Of a stretch of DNA of 64,000 nt, positions 52,701 to 60,221 are shown piece by piece. The notes under the pieces are model-generated. The model was given only the letters and a program-made list of their open reading frames with translations. It had not been told where the DNA came from and did not search any database. The DNA comes from Paenibacillus sp. SYP-B4298. GTDB lineage: Bacteria > Bacillota > Bacilli > Paenibacillales > Paenibacillaceae. The DNA lies in contig NZ_CP115484.1 in NCBI RefSeq assembly GCF_027627475.1, positions 5,407,001 through 5,471,000 on the forward strand. The letters run 5' to 3'. Made by a program: the position numbers and the translations under genes. Every line of letters begins with the position of its first letter. Within the stretch, counting starts at the first letter, position 1.

Positions 52701-53048
52701 TAAGGCTTCTGCACGTCCTAGTAGACTCGAGCGGATAGTGGGGGCGGAGTGGCTAGCGGTGCTCGCCCCTGATGATTGTAAATTAAAGGTATACCACATC
52801 CTTCGCTCCTAATATCCACAGAAATTGAGCGTGAATTCTGTCATTTTCATTACTTATCCACATTTTATCCCCGTTATCCCGTACTTTATCCACATGACAT
52901 TTTAGATTGTCCACCATATTCTTAAACTTATCCACATGACATCCCGTGATTCTTCGTGTTCCACTGCTGAGCTCCGGCAAGGTTATGCTATAATGACAGA
53001 CAGAGCAATGTCGTTCGGAGCATGAAATATGAAGAAGGGGAGATCAGA
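52701..53048. other. Intergenic region carrying a DnaA-box cluster
   Basis: Three perfect DnaA boxes TTATCCACA occur at 52854-52862, 52886-52894 and 52928-52936. There is one 8/9 match (ATATCCACA, 52812-52820) and two weaker sites (TTATCCCCG at 52865, TTATCCCGT at 52874). All point the same way, within 125 bp. No dnaA, dnaN or rep gene is near, so this is a DnaA-binding cluster rather than an evident origin. Confidence 0.8.
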
Positions 53049-53951
53049 TTGAAGCAGAATCGATTGGGCAATTCGGATGTGCTGGTCGGCGAGATCGGCC
53101 TGGGATGCATGTCGCTGGGCACGGAGGTGCAAGCGGCTGTAGCGATCATCCATGAGGCGTTGGAGCTGGGGGTCAACCTGCTGGATACCGCTGATCTGTA
53201 TGACAGCGGACGCAATGAGGAGCTGGTGGGCAAGGCCATCCAGGGCAGGAGGCATCAGGTGGTGCTGGCGACCAAGGTCGGCAACCGCAGAATCCCTGGA
53301 CAGGAGGGATGGAGCTGGGACCCTTCCAAGGCGTATATCCTGTCGGCTGTCAAGGACAGTCTGAGAAGATTAAATACGGACTATATTGATCTATATCAGT
53401 TGCATGGCGGTACGATCGACGATCCGATCGATGAGACGATCGAAGCCTTCGAGCAATTGAAGCAGGAGGGCTGGATCAGAGCCTACGGCATCTCCTCGAT
53501 TCGTCCCAATGTCATTCGGGAATATGCTAGTCGTTCAGATGTGGCCAGTGTGATGAATTCGTACAGCATCATTGACCGTCGTGCAGAGGAGAGTGTGCTG
53601 AACCTGCTGCAGGACAGGCAGATTAGCGTCATTGCCCGCGGGCCGCTCGCAAGCGGGGCGCTGGCTGCCAGGCGGGAGCCTGTCAAGGGCGTGGCAGGCT
53701 ACGAGCTTGACGAGCTGCGCCAGCTTCGCGAGCAGCTTGCCGAGCTGGAGCGGCCAGGCCGAAGCCTGACGCAGCTTGCGCTGCGCTATTCGCTGCATCA
53801 TCCTGCCGTAGCGGCTGTCGTTCCGGGAGCCAGCTCGTGTGAGCAGCTTCGTGACAATGTCGCGGCTGCGGCTACTGCTCCCCTGTCCGCAGAGGAGGTA
53901 GAGCTGATCCGGCGGATCAGCAAGGCCGCTGTGTATGAGCAGCATCGATAG
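53049..53951 (+). CDS. Aldo/keto reductase (TTG start)
   Basis: This 300-residue aldo/keto reductase has the family blocks GEIGLGCMSLG, LLDTADLYDSGRNEELVGKA, the catalytic Asp-Tyr-Lys-His set (D and Y in DTADLY, K in VLATKVG, H in YQLHGGT) and an NADPH-binding C-terminal half (VVPGASSCEQLRDN). It reduces an aldehyde or ketone with NAD(P)H; the substrate is unknown. Family members usually begin with a motif like KQNRLGNSD, and a TTG at 53049 follows AGGGGAGA, so I use it; an ATG at 53022 is the alternative. It lies alone downstream of the DnaA-box region. Confidence 0.92.
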   Translation: MKQNRLGNSDVLVGEIGLGCMSLGTEVQAAVAIIHEALELGVNLLDTADLYDSGRNEELVGKAIQGRRHQVVLATKVGNRRIPGQEGWSWDPSKAYILSAVKDSLRRLNTDYIDLYQLHGGTIDDPIDETIEAFEQLKQEGWIRAYGISSIRPNVIREYASRSDVASVMNSYSIIDRRAEESVLNLLQDRQISVIARGPLASGALAARREPVKGVAGYELDELRQLREQLAELERPGRSLTQLALRYSLHHPAVAAVVPGASSCEQLRDNVAAAATAPLSAEEVELIRRISKAAVYEQHR

Positions 53952-53984
53952 TGGCTGCTTCGGGCTACTGCGGAGAATATCAGG

Positions 53985-55958
53985 ATGGGGCGCAGGGAGG
54001 GCAGTGAGAGCCAGATGATGACATGGAAGGAGATTGGAGCCATATGGGGCAGTCAAGCGGTTCGGCTGCTCGATAGTCGCCATGCCAGCCTGCAGCCGGG
54101 AGAGCGCGTGGCGTACCGTCTGCCGGCATTTGCATTTGTACTTGTGACCCACGGAGAAGCCAGAGTGTCTCTAGGCAAGGTGGAGCAATGGGAGACGGCT
54201 CCTGTTGTACTCCATGGGGGCAAGGGAGCCACGCTGCATATCGAAGGAGTGCGGGGCTCTTTTGACTATGAGCTTATATTGTATAAGCCGCTAGATGATA
54301 AGCAGCGAGTCGGTCATGCCAGGGAGACGGCTCCAGGGCAAGCGGCGCTCGATCGTTCCATATACGAGTATAGCTTTCAGCCCAGTTACCCGCTTTCCTT
54401 GCAGGCATTAGCAGAGCGGATGCGTCGCTGCTGGCAATCGGGCGAGGAGCTGGAGAGAGTGCAGGCAATGGGACTGTTCTACCAATTTGTCTATGAGCTG
54501 CTCCAGCAGCTCAGGCAAGCCGGAGCACAGGCCGAGCCGCCAGATCTCGCCTCGCAGATCGCCAGACATCTGCATGAGGTATATGACCAGCCTCTAGGGA
54601 TGGATATGCTGGCTGAGCGCTTTCATTACAGTACCCGTTATCTGGCGAGGGTGTTCAAACGCAAGTACGGACGCAGCCCGCTCGATTACATCATGCAACT
54701 GCGGATGGAGCAGGCCAAGTCGCTGCTCGCCCGCTCGGATGCGCCAGTGTCACATATTGCCCGCAGCGTCGGCTACACAGATATGTATTATTTCAGCAGG
54801 CTATTCAAGAAAAATACCGGGGTTACGCCCGCACAATTCAAGCTGCGGAGCCTTCATACAGGTTCAATCTGTACTAAAAATACATCCGAATTGTTAATTG
54901 CTCCCCAGGCGAGTGAGGGCTATATTAATAAAGAGAATCATTATCATCAAACAACAGCCTGGAGAGTGGATGAGATGAATACCCGTTATAATCGCATATT
55001 GACCGCTGTGCTGCTGCTCAGCCTTACGATGCTTGTTGCCGCATGCGGCGGAGGCGGAGCCAAGACAGAGACGGCAGGAAGCGGCAGCCCAAGCGGCCAG
55101 ACGCCTGCTCAGCAGGAGGAGACGACAACTGCACAGACTCGTACATACACGGACGCTCGGGGGCGTGCAGTCGAGATTCCGACACGGCCTGAGCGGGTCG
55201 TTGCGCTGACATATGGCGGCTATCTGCTGCCGCTTGGCATGAAGCCAGTCGGATCGGATCAGATGGTGCTGGATGTATACCCGAAGGAGATGGCGGATGT
55301 GCCTAGCATCGGAGATGGGCTGGGCAACGTGGAGACCATTACTGCACTCGACCCTGATCTGATCTTGCTGCCGGAATATCATGAGCCGAGTGTCTATGAC
55401 AGCCTGCAGCAGATTGCCCCTACGGTAGCGATCTCCTGGGGCGGTGATGCGGATGTTGTGCCGACCCTGCGCGCGATCGGGGATGTGCTGAATCGCAAGG
55501 AACAGGCGGAGGCCTGGATTACGAAGTTCGAGGACAAGCTCAAGACGCTGCGCGAGCAGGCAGTCATCCACGTTCCAGCGGGGACAACGGCTGTATCCTT
55601 TATTCTGTACAAAGGCGAGGTGCTGTTGGGCGGAGAGGGCGGCACGCTAGGCAAGCTGATCTATGGCGACCTTGGCTTTGCGCTGCCAGAGCAATTCAAA
55701 TCGATGGCGGATGGAGGCGGGGTTATCTCGCTGGAGACGCTTGTTCATCCGGGAGCAGATTATTTCTTCACGCAGATGAATGAGGAGGAGCTCGCGCAGA
55801 TGGAGGCGGAGTTCCAGCAGCCGATCTATCAGACGGTTCCTGCCATCAAGGAGGGACGTGTCATCAATGTAGCGCGGAACAAATGGAATTTTGGACCGTA
55901 TCTGGCCGAGCAGGCCGTAGATGAGTTGTTCGAGAAGCTGAACGCCTCCTTCAAGTAG
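53985..55958 (+). CDS. AraC-family regulator in frame with a siderophore-binding lipoprotein
   Basis: One uninterrupted frame of 657 codons holds two proteins. Residues 1-310 are an AraC regulator: cupin-like half, then double HTH (LGMDMLAERFHYSTRYLARVF; YFSRLFKKNTGVTPAQFK). They resemble B. subtilis Btr, the bacillibactin-responsive activator. After the HTH the frame runs without a stop through about 30 codons that look intergenic and contain a Fur-like box, then enters a complete lipoprotein (Met331) with its own signal peptide. Btr-like proteins have a C-terminal binding domain but no lipobox, so this is not the usual fusion. Start: ATG 53985, or ATG 54015/54018. Two separate products or stop loss are the likeliest explanations. 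Confidence 0.8.
   Translation: MGRREGSESQMMTWKEIGAIWGSQAVRLLDSRHASLQPGERVAYRLPAFAFVLVTHGEARVSLGKVEQWETAPVVLHGGKGATLHIEGVRGSFDYELILYKPLDDKQRVGHARETAPGQAALDRSIYEYSFQPSYPLSLQALAERMRRCWQSGEELERVQAMGLFYQFVYELLQQLRQAGAQAEPPDLASQIARHLHEVYDQPLGMDMLAERFHYSTRYLARVFKRKYGRSPLDYIMQLRMEQAKSLLARSDAPVSHIARSVGYTDMYYFSRLFKKNTGVTPAQFKLRSLHTGSICTKNTSELLIAPQASEGYINKENHYHQTTAWRVDEMNTRYNRILTAVLLLSLTMLVAACGGGGAKTETAGSGSPSGQTPAQQEETTTAQTRTYTDARGRAVEIPTRPERVVALTYGGYLLPLGMKPVGSDQMVLDVYPKEMADVPSIGDGLGNVETITALDPDLILLPEYHEPSVYDSLQQIAPTVAISWGGDADVVPTLRAIGDVLNRKEQAEAWITKFEDKLKTLREQAVIHVPAGTTAVSFILYKGEVLLGGEGGTLGKLIYGDLGFALPEQFKSMADGGGVISLETLVHPGADYFFTQMNEEELAQMEAEFQQPIYQTVPAIKEGRVINVARNKWNFGPYLAEQAVDELFEKLNASFK
54932..54946 (+). 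promoter_or_regulatory. Fur-like iron box inside the AraC/lipoprotein frame
   Basis: AGAGAAT-C-ATTATCA matches the 7-1-7 Fur consensus TGATAAT-N-ATTATCA at 12 of 14 arm positions; the right arm is perfect. It lies 28 bp before the lipoprotein's ATG, where an iron-repressed promoter would be expected. Confidence 0.55.
54975..55958 (+). CDS. Siderophore-binding lipoprotein, FeuA-like (internal start of the larger frame)
   Basis: This 327-residue product would start at an internal ATG (54975), 10 nt after GGAGAG. The leader RILTAVLLLSLTMLVAAC with lipobox VAAC is a perfect lipoprotein signal, which makes sense only as a true N-terminus. The mature part is a class III helical-backbone binding protein (PF01497 type): DARGRAVEIPTRPERVVALTYG, ALDPDLILLPEYHEPSVYDS, DVLNRKEQAEAW and VINVARNKWNFGP. 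It should bind a ferric siderophore and deliver it to an FhuBG/FeuBC-like permease, not encoded here. An iron box sits just upstream. Confidence 0.85.
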   Translation: MNTRYNRILTAVLLLSLTMLVAACGGGGAKTETAGSGSPSGQTPAQQEETTTAQTRTYTDARGRAVEIPTRPERVVALTYGGYLLPLGMKPVGSDQMVLDVYPKEMADVPSIGDGLGNVETITALDPDLILLPEYHEPSVYDSLQQIAPTVAISWGGDADVVPTLRAIGDVLNRKEQAEAWITKFEDKLKTLREQAVIHVPAGTTAVSFILYKGEVLLGGEGGTLGKLIYGDLGFALPEQFKSMADGGGVISLETLVHPGADYFFTQMNEEELAQMEAEFQQPIYQTVPAIKEGRVINVARNKWNFGPYLAEQAVDELFEKLNASFK

Positions 55959-56042
55959 GCAGCAATCCATCTGTAAGACTGTGCGTGCTCACGCAAGGAC
56001 TGTTCAGCAGCCTTGTTGTTCTAAGCGGTCTAACACATGAGT

Positions 56043-56120
56043 AAGACGCCTTGACCCGCCTGTGAGCCGTGTCCTGCAAGGGAACACGGCTCACTGCTTT
56101 AATGGGCCTTCAGGCGTCTT
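56043..56120 (+). terminator. Composite hairpin after the siderophore-binding gene
   Basis: GTGAGCCGTGT (56062-56072) pairs perfectly with ACACGGCTCAC (56084-56094). The whole is enclosed by AAGACGCC (56043-56050) with GGCGTCTT (56113-56120), followed by CTTTGC. It is convergent with the GH5 gene and may serve both strands. The rest of 55959-56276 holds no gene. Confidence 0.65.
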
Positions 56121-56276
56121 CTTTGCAAGATGTAGCGTGGTGATGCAGGGCCACAAGGGTATTATGCCGTTACGCCGCCGCCTGTGAGCCGCAATCTGCC
56201 GCCACAGAGTGGCGCAAGGGCTGTGGCCGTGGTCTCCCGGCTATTGCTTGCAGGGCAGGAGGATGGGAAGCGCTCG

Positions 56277-58016
56277 TTAAGGCGTACCGCTCACCCAGTT
56301 CCCACTCTTGTTCAAGGTATACTGGATGACGGCTCCGCTCCAGAAATGGAATTTGAGAATGACGGTGCCGTTGTTTACATCATTGAAGAAGTTCTGCTTC
56401 AGCACAATCTGGTTGCTGCCATAGGATGGCTCGAAGGTATAAGCAAACTCCTTGAAGGAGGTCCAGTTCTGCGGTCCGGCGTTGCTGCCATTCGGGTAGA
56501 CGGCTTCCATCGTCGCCAATTGATCTCCATTGAAGGAGGTCGGGATCGCGAAGCTGCTCGTCTGGCCGGACGCGGCAGACAGGGAAGGCGTGTTATACAC
56601 GATGACGTTGAAGAGCCAGCTCGCTCCCTTGCTGAAGGAGGCTTTGATGACGGTCTTATGTCCGAGCGGCTTGCCGGCTGTCAGATTGTTCAACAGTCCG
56701 GCCTTGAAGGTTAGTACGCCGGAGTTCAAGGTATAGTCGGTGCCCGGATTCAGGTTGGCTCCATTAACGGATAGCCCCAGGAACTGATTGCCTGGCTCGT
56801 TCAGAGCCAGCGTAACAGGGGTGTCGGCGGCAGATTGTCCTTGCTTGATGAAGATCAGATCGGTGCTGGCTGTTGCTGAGCGGCTGGTCCAGCTTGCCTT
56901 CATCATGTCGAACAGTTGCTGATCCTTCCACTGGAACGTCAAGCGATTGAAGTGCTGCCCATTGTCCCATAGCATATGCGTGAGCTTCTTGAGCTGAGCG
57001 TAGTAGATCATATATTCAAAAAATTTCAGCTTCTCTCCCTGCTCAATCGTACCCGTATGCTGATCAAAGCCCAGCAAGCCGAACTCCCCGACGACCACCG
57101 GAATGCCGCGAGCAGTGAAGGTATTGTGCACCCGGTCGAAGGAGGAGATGATGTCGGCTCGGGTCTGCTCATCAAAGCGAGTGACCCCTGCAATATTGAC
57201 ACTGAATGGCCAGAAGCCATAGTAGTGCACCGTAGCGATCAGATTAGGATCATTAAGCGAGATCATGGAATTGTACAAGGCATCCAGATGCTGCTGCTCG
57301 GATGAGGTATGCATCGTAGGGAGTACAAGCGGCCGTGTGGCGTTCTCCCCGCCAGAGGCACGAACGATGCTGTGAAAGGAGCTGTTGAGCGTGTCCAGCA
57401 TCTCTTGCTGGCCATACCAGCCCCAACTGCTGAATTGTGGCTCATTAATGCTCTCGAACATCAGCTTGTTGGAATGGTTCTTGAAGCGATCCGCAACCTG
57501 CTCCCAGATTTTATTGAACTGGTTCAATACTTGGGTGCGCTGATTGCCCATATTGTTCACCCAGCTCCATGAATCATGATGAATATTAATCATGACATAT
57601 AGTCCTTCATTCAGCGACCAGTTCACGACCTGCTCAATCCGGTTCAGGTAGGCAGGCTGAATCGTGTAGCTCGGTGCTGTCCCCAGCTTGTGCTCCCAGG
57701 TGATCGGGATGCGGATGCTCTTGTAGCCCTGATTAGCAATCTGCTGGATCTGTTGCTGGGTGACGATCGGATTGCCCCATGCCGTCTCGTCCTCGCCGGA
57801 CGGATTGGAGGTGCCGCCCAGCCCCACGGAATCGAAGCTGTTGCCTAGATTCCAGCCGGGCTGCATCGCATCCACATAGTTCTGCATCGGACTTGTACTG
57901 AGAGCTTGCACTGGGCTGCTTCCTGCTTGTGGCGCTGCGCTGGCCAGCCCGGATGCAAGCAGTGACAGAAGCAACAGTGTCATGAGCAGCATGAGTCCTT
58001 TTCCTTGGCGTTTCAT
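56277..58016 (-). CDS. Secreted GH5 endo-beta-glucanase with CBM_X2 and CBM46-like domains
   Basis: This 579-residue exported enzyme has a signal peptide ending GLASA, then a GH5 barrel (about 45-370) with the acid/base Glu in LMFESINEP and the nucleophile Glu in IPVVVGEFG, plus RIPITWEHK and HYYGFWPF. An Ig-like CBM_X2 module follows (about 380-470, FIKQGQSAADTPVTLALNEP), then a C-terminal CBM46-like domain (about 475-579). This architecture is that of GH5_4 enzymes acting on beta-1,4-glucans and xyloglucan. ATG follows GAGGGGG. A cre-like site and a perfect 18-bp palindrome lie upstream, so the gene is probably glucose-repressed and substrate-controlled. Confidence 0.94.
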   Translation of the reverse strand: MKRQGKGLMLLMTLLLLSLLASGLASAAPQAGSSPVQALSTSPMQNYVDAMQPGWNLGNSFDSVGLGGTSNPSGEDETAWGNPIVTQQQIQQIANQGYKSIRIPITWEHKLGTAPSYTIQPAYLNRIEQVVNWSLNEGLYVMINIHHDSWSWVNNMGNQRTQVLNQFNKIWEQVADRFKNHSNKLMFESINEPQFSSWGWYGQQEMLDTLNSSFHSIVRASGGENATRPLVLPTMHTSSEQQHLDALYNSMISLNDPNLIATVHYYGFWPFSVNIAGVTRFDEQTRADIISSFDRVHNTFTARGIPVVVGEFGLLGFDQHTGTIEQGEKLKFFEYMIYYAQLKKLTHMLWDNGQHFNRLTFQWKDQQLFDMMKASWTSRSATASTDLIFIKQGQSAADTPVTLALNEPGNQFLGLSVNGANLNPGTDYTLNSGVLTFKAGLLNNLTAGKPLGHKTVIKASFSKGASWLFNVIVYNTPSLSAASGQTSSFAIPTSFNGDQLATMEAVYPNGSNAGPQNWTSFKEFAYTFEPSYGSNQIVLKQNFFNDVNNGTVILKFHFWSGAVIQYTLNKSGNWVSGTP

Positions 58017-58054
58017 TACGTAAACCCCCTCGAAATGTGAAATATACTAAAAAA

Positions 58055-58124
58055 TGAAAGCGTTACCATAATAATATACTATGAAGGACAGTGGATTTCT
58101 ACCTCAGAAATTAGTGCTAATTTC
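58055..58124 (-). promoter_or_regulatory. cre site and 18-bp palindrome upstream of the GH5 gene
   Basis: TGAAAGCGTTACCA (58055-58068) matches the CcpA cre consensus at 13 of 14 positions, 39 bp before the GH5 start. Further upstream GAAATTAG-TG-CTAATTTC (58107-58124) is a perfect inverted repeat, a possible specific operator. Confidence 0.6.
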
Positions 58125-58205
58125 ATGTAATAATTGGATGGAAAAGTAAAGTGATAAGCGACTCCATACGAAATGAACGTTGCCCATGTCAGATTAGACA
58201 CAGCT

Positions 58206-58234
58206 AGCAGCCCCGCCGAATCGGCGGGGCTGCT
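58206..58234 (-). terminator. Very stable GC hairpin after the LysM gene
   Basis: AGCAGCCCCGCCG (58206-58218) pairs perfectly with CGGCGGGGCTGCT (58222-58234) around a 3-base loop, 160 bp after the LysM protein stop. The tail is not T-rich, so it may insulate rather than terminate efficiently. Confidence 0.6.
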
Positions 58235-58394
58235 GGCTACAGGCATTATTACTCAGACTCATGCTGCTCATGATCGCTCAGAGCCTATTGTGCAGGTGAG
58301 GGGGCACCTCTGATCGTGTGAACGACTTGTGTGCCTTGCACATCAATGAAGCACTCATTTCACCGGTGGGTGTCGGTCACAGGCTCTGCTCTGC

Positions 58395-59672
58395 TTACTT
58401 GAGCTTCGGAATTTTAAGCACGGTACCGATCTTCACATTATCCATATCGACAACATGGTTGTAATCGGCAAGAAAGCTTGCATATTCATTGGAGCCATAA
58501 TATGTTCTGGAGATGCTATACAGCGTCTCGCCCTTGGCGACTGTATGATCGGACGTCTCATATTCATCAGCGCTGTCCTTCTCGAGCTTGTCCACAACGG
58601 CTCCGCTGCCTGTGGATGTGCCAGTGCTGGACGAATTGCCTGTGGAGTCGTTCGACTTGCTAGACCCACTTGCACTAGCTCCTTCAGTTGTTGCGGCGCT
58701 GTCCAGAGCCGGGATCGTCAAGTGACTGCCCGCTTTCAGTCCAGTATTGACATCCAGGTTATTCTCCTTGGCGAGCAGCTCGACATGGCTCTTCGACTTG
58801 TAGAATTGCTGCGAGATGCTCGATAGCGTGTCGCCCGCCTGAATAAGATAGGTCGCAGGCAGCGTCACCTTGGAGTAGTCTGGCTTGGATGATGAAGAGC
58901 TGCTCTTGCCGCTGCCAGCCGGCAATGCCGGGATATTCAGCGTATCGCCCACCTTCATGTCATTGATGAACAATATGTTGTTATGCTCTGCGATGACAGA
59001 GAAATATTCCTTGGAATGATAGAACTTCTCGGAAATAATGCTCAGCGTATCCCCCTTCTGAACAACGTAAGTGGTAGGCAGCTTCACCTGCTGCTTGCTC
59101 CCGCTCGAGGAGGTGGCAGGCTGATCGTCTACTTTTGTGCCTCCTTGGGTATCGACTGCGGAAGGGTCAGCCGTTGTATCTTTTGCTGGAACAGTGGAGG
59201 TCTCTTTGGGTGCAGCTACACGGACGACAGCCTTCGAGCCGGCAGCTCCGCCTGTGGACGGTAAGCTGGTGCTGGATGTCTTAGCTGGCGTCTTCTCTTC
59301 CACCTTGACGGGTGTAGCCGGCTCGCTGGCTGGCGTATCTGGAGTCACCGGCGTAGTTGCAGGGTCACCGCCCTTAGGTGCCGAGGCATCGTCAGCGACG
59401 ATGGGTGAATCGCCGGAGGTCGACTCGTCCGATCCGTTCAGGCTGTTATCTGGGCTGGCTGTTCCCGTTATGGAGTCGCTTCCGTTATTCTTGCCTGCAG
59501 CAGCTACATGACTCAGGTTGGAATCCACCTGATTCAGGTACTTGTTGTATAATACTCCGCAAATAATGACAAGAGTGACCATGGTTACGGCATACAAGGA
59601 GACAAGGATCTTCTTCTTGAGCGAGCCCTTGCCTCGAGAGCGTTTGGTTCTGGTTACATTTTCCTCATTCAA
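58395..59672 (-). CDS. LysM-repeat membrane protein (TTG start)
   Basis: This 425-residue protein is basic at the N-terminus, with one membrane helix (about 21-42, ILVSLYAVTMVTLVIICGVL), a Ser/Thr/Pro/Asp-rich extracellular stalk (about 60-200) and three LysM domains: TYVVQKGDTLSIISEKFY, TYLIQAGDTLSSISQQFY and HTVAKGETLYSISRTYY, the last reaching the C-terminus (IPKLK). It should be anchored in the membrane and bind peptidoglycan. The start is TTG (complement 59670-59672) with GAGAAG 8 nt upstream; the next codons NEENVTRTKRSRG are plausible as a cytoplasmic tail. It is monocistronic. Confidence 0.9.
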   Translation of the reverse strand: MNEENVTRTKRSRGKGSLKKKILVSLYAVTMVTLVIICGVLYNKYLNQVDSNLSHVAAAGKNNGSDSITGTASPDNSLNGSDESTSGDSPIVADDASAPKGGDPATTPVTPDTPASEPATPVKVEEKTPAKTSSTSLPSTGGAAGSKAVVRVAAPKETSTVPAKDTTADPSAVDTQGGTKVDDQPATSSSGSKQQVKLPTTYVVQKGDTLSIISEKFYHSKEYFSVIAEHNNILFINDMKVGDTLNIPALPAGSGKSSSSSSKPDYSKVTLPATYLIQAGDTLSSISQQFYKSKSHVELLAKENNLDVNTGLKAGSHLTIPALDSAATTEGASASGSSKSNDSTGNSSSTGTSTGSGAVVDKLEKDSADEYETSDHTVAKGETLYSISRTYYGSNEYASFLADYNHVVDMDNVKIGTVLKIPKLK

Positions 59673-60221
59673 GGCTTAATCTTCTCCCTTATCTCGTCAT
59701 TCATTCCTATTCTATCAATTGGTCGAAGCATGTGGAATGGGCCCATTCAGCCATTTCACTGCTGACTTCTGGCCTTCTTGCTCGACCTGTATTCCTTCAT
59801 TTCGACAAATTGATGGAGAACCGGAATGTTGAACTGCCGTGTCTGTCATAATCTTCAACCAGACATCAATGCAGTATTCTATATGACAATTGTACTATAT
59901 TGTTCTAAACAAAAACTAGACAAGTAGGTAAAGGGAACCAGTTATTTGACATAAGATTGGATTTCTTGGGGAATGAAGGTCGAAAATCATCAAAAAGCAC
60001 CCCCCAGAATGCTGTTTGATCAGCAATTCCGGGGTGTGCTGGTAAAGTGTGCTTATTACATACAAAGGGCAGCTCGCAGCCCTATGGATATAGAGGACTT
60101 GCTGTTCATTGCTCTCGTGCTATTGGCACTTGTAGTCGGCTGTGACCACCCGCACAGCGGATAGGCGGACGACCAGCGGAACAGCCGACGTACAGACATC
60201 ATTCACGCTTACTTCACGGCT
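59673..60221. other. Intergenic region with a terminator for the GH43-SLH gene
   Basis: There is no convincing gene: a 63-codon frame spans the hairpins and lacks a ribosome site. A long hairpin (59998-60040, arms GCACCCC and GGGGTGTGC plus inner GAATGCTG/CAGCAATTC) is followed on the minus strand by TTTTT (59993-59997), a rho-independent end 180 bp after the GH43 stop. A second stem, GTCGGCTGT (60134-60142)/ACAGCCGAC (60181-60189), lies nearer that gene. The left third is AT-rich and should hold the LysM promoter. Confidence 0.7.

Noticed and set aside
52812-52936. Chromosomal origin (oriC)
   Set aside because: DnaA boxes are present, but dnaA/dnaN and the long AT-rich unwinding region beside them are not.
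59973-60164. 63-codon gene in the gap before the GH43-SLH gene
   Set aside because: The frame spans a terminator hairpin and a second stem, and has no ribosome binding site.
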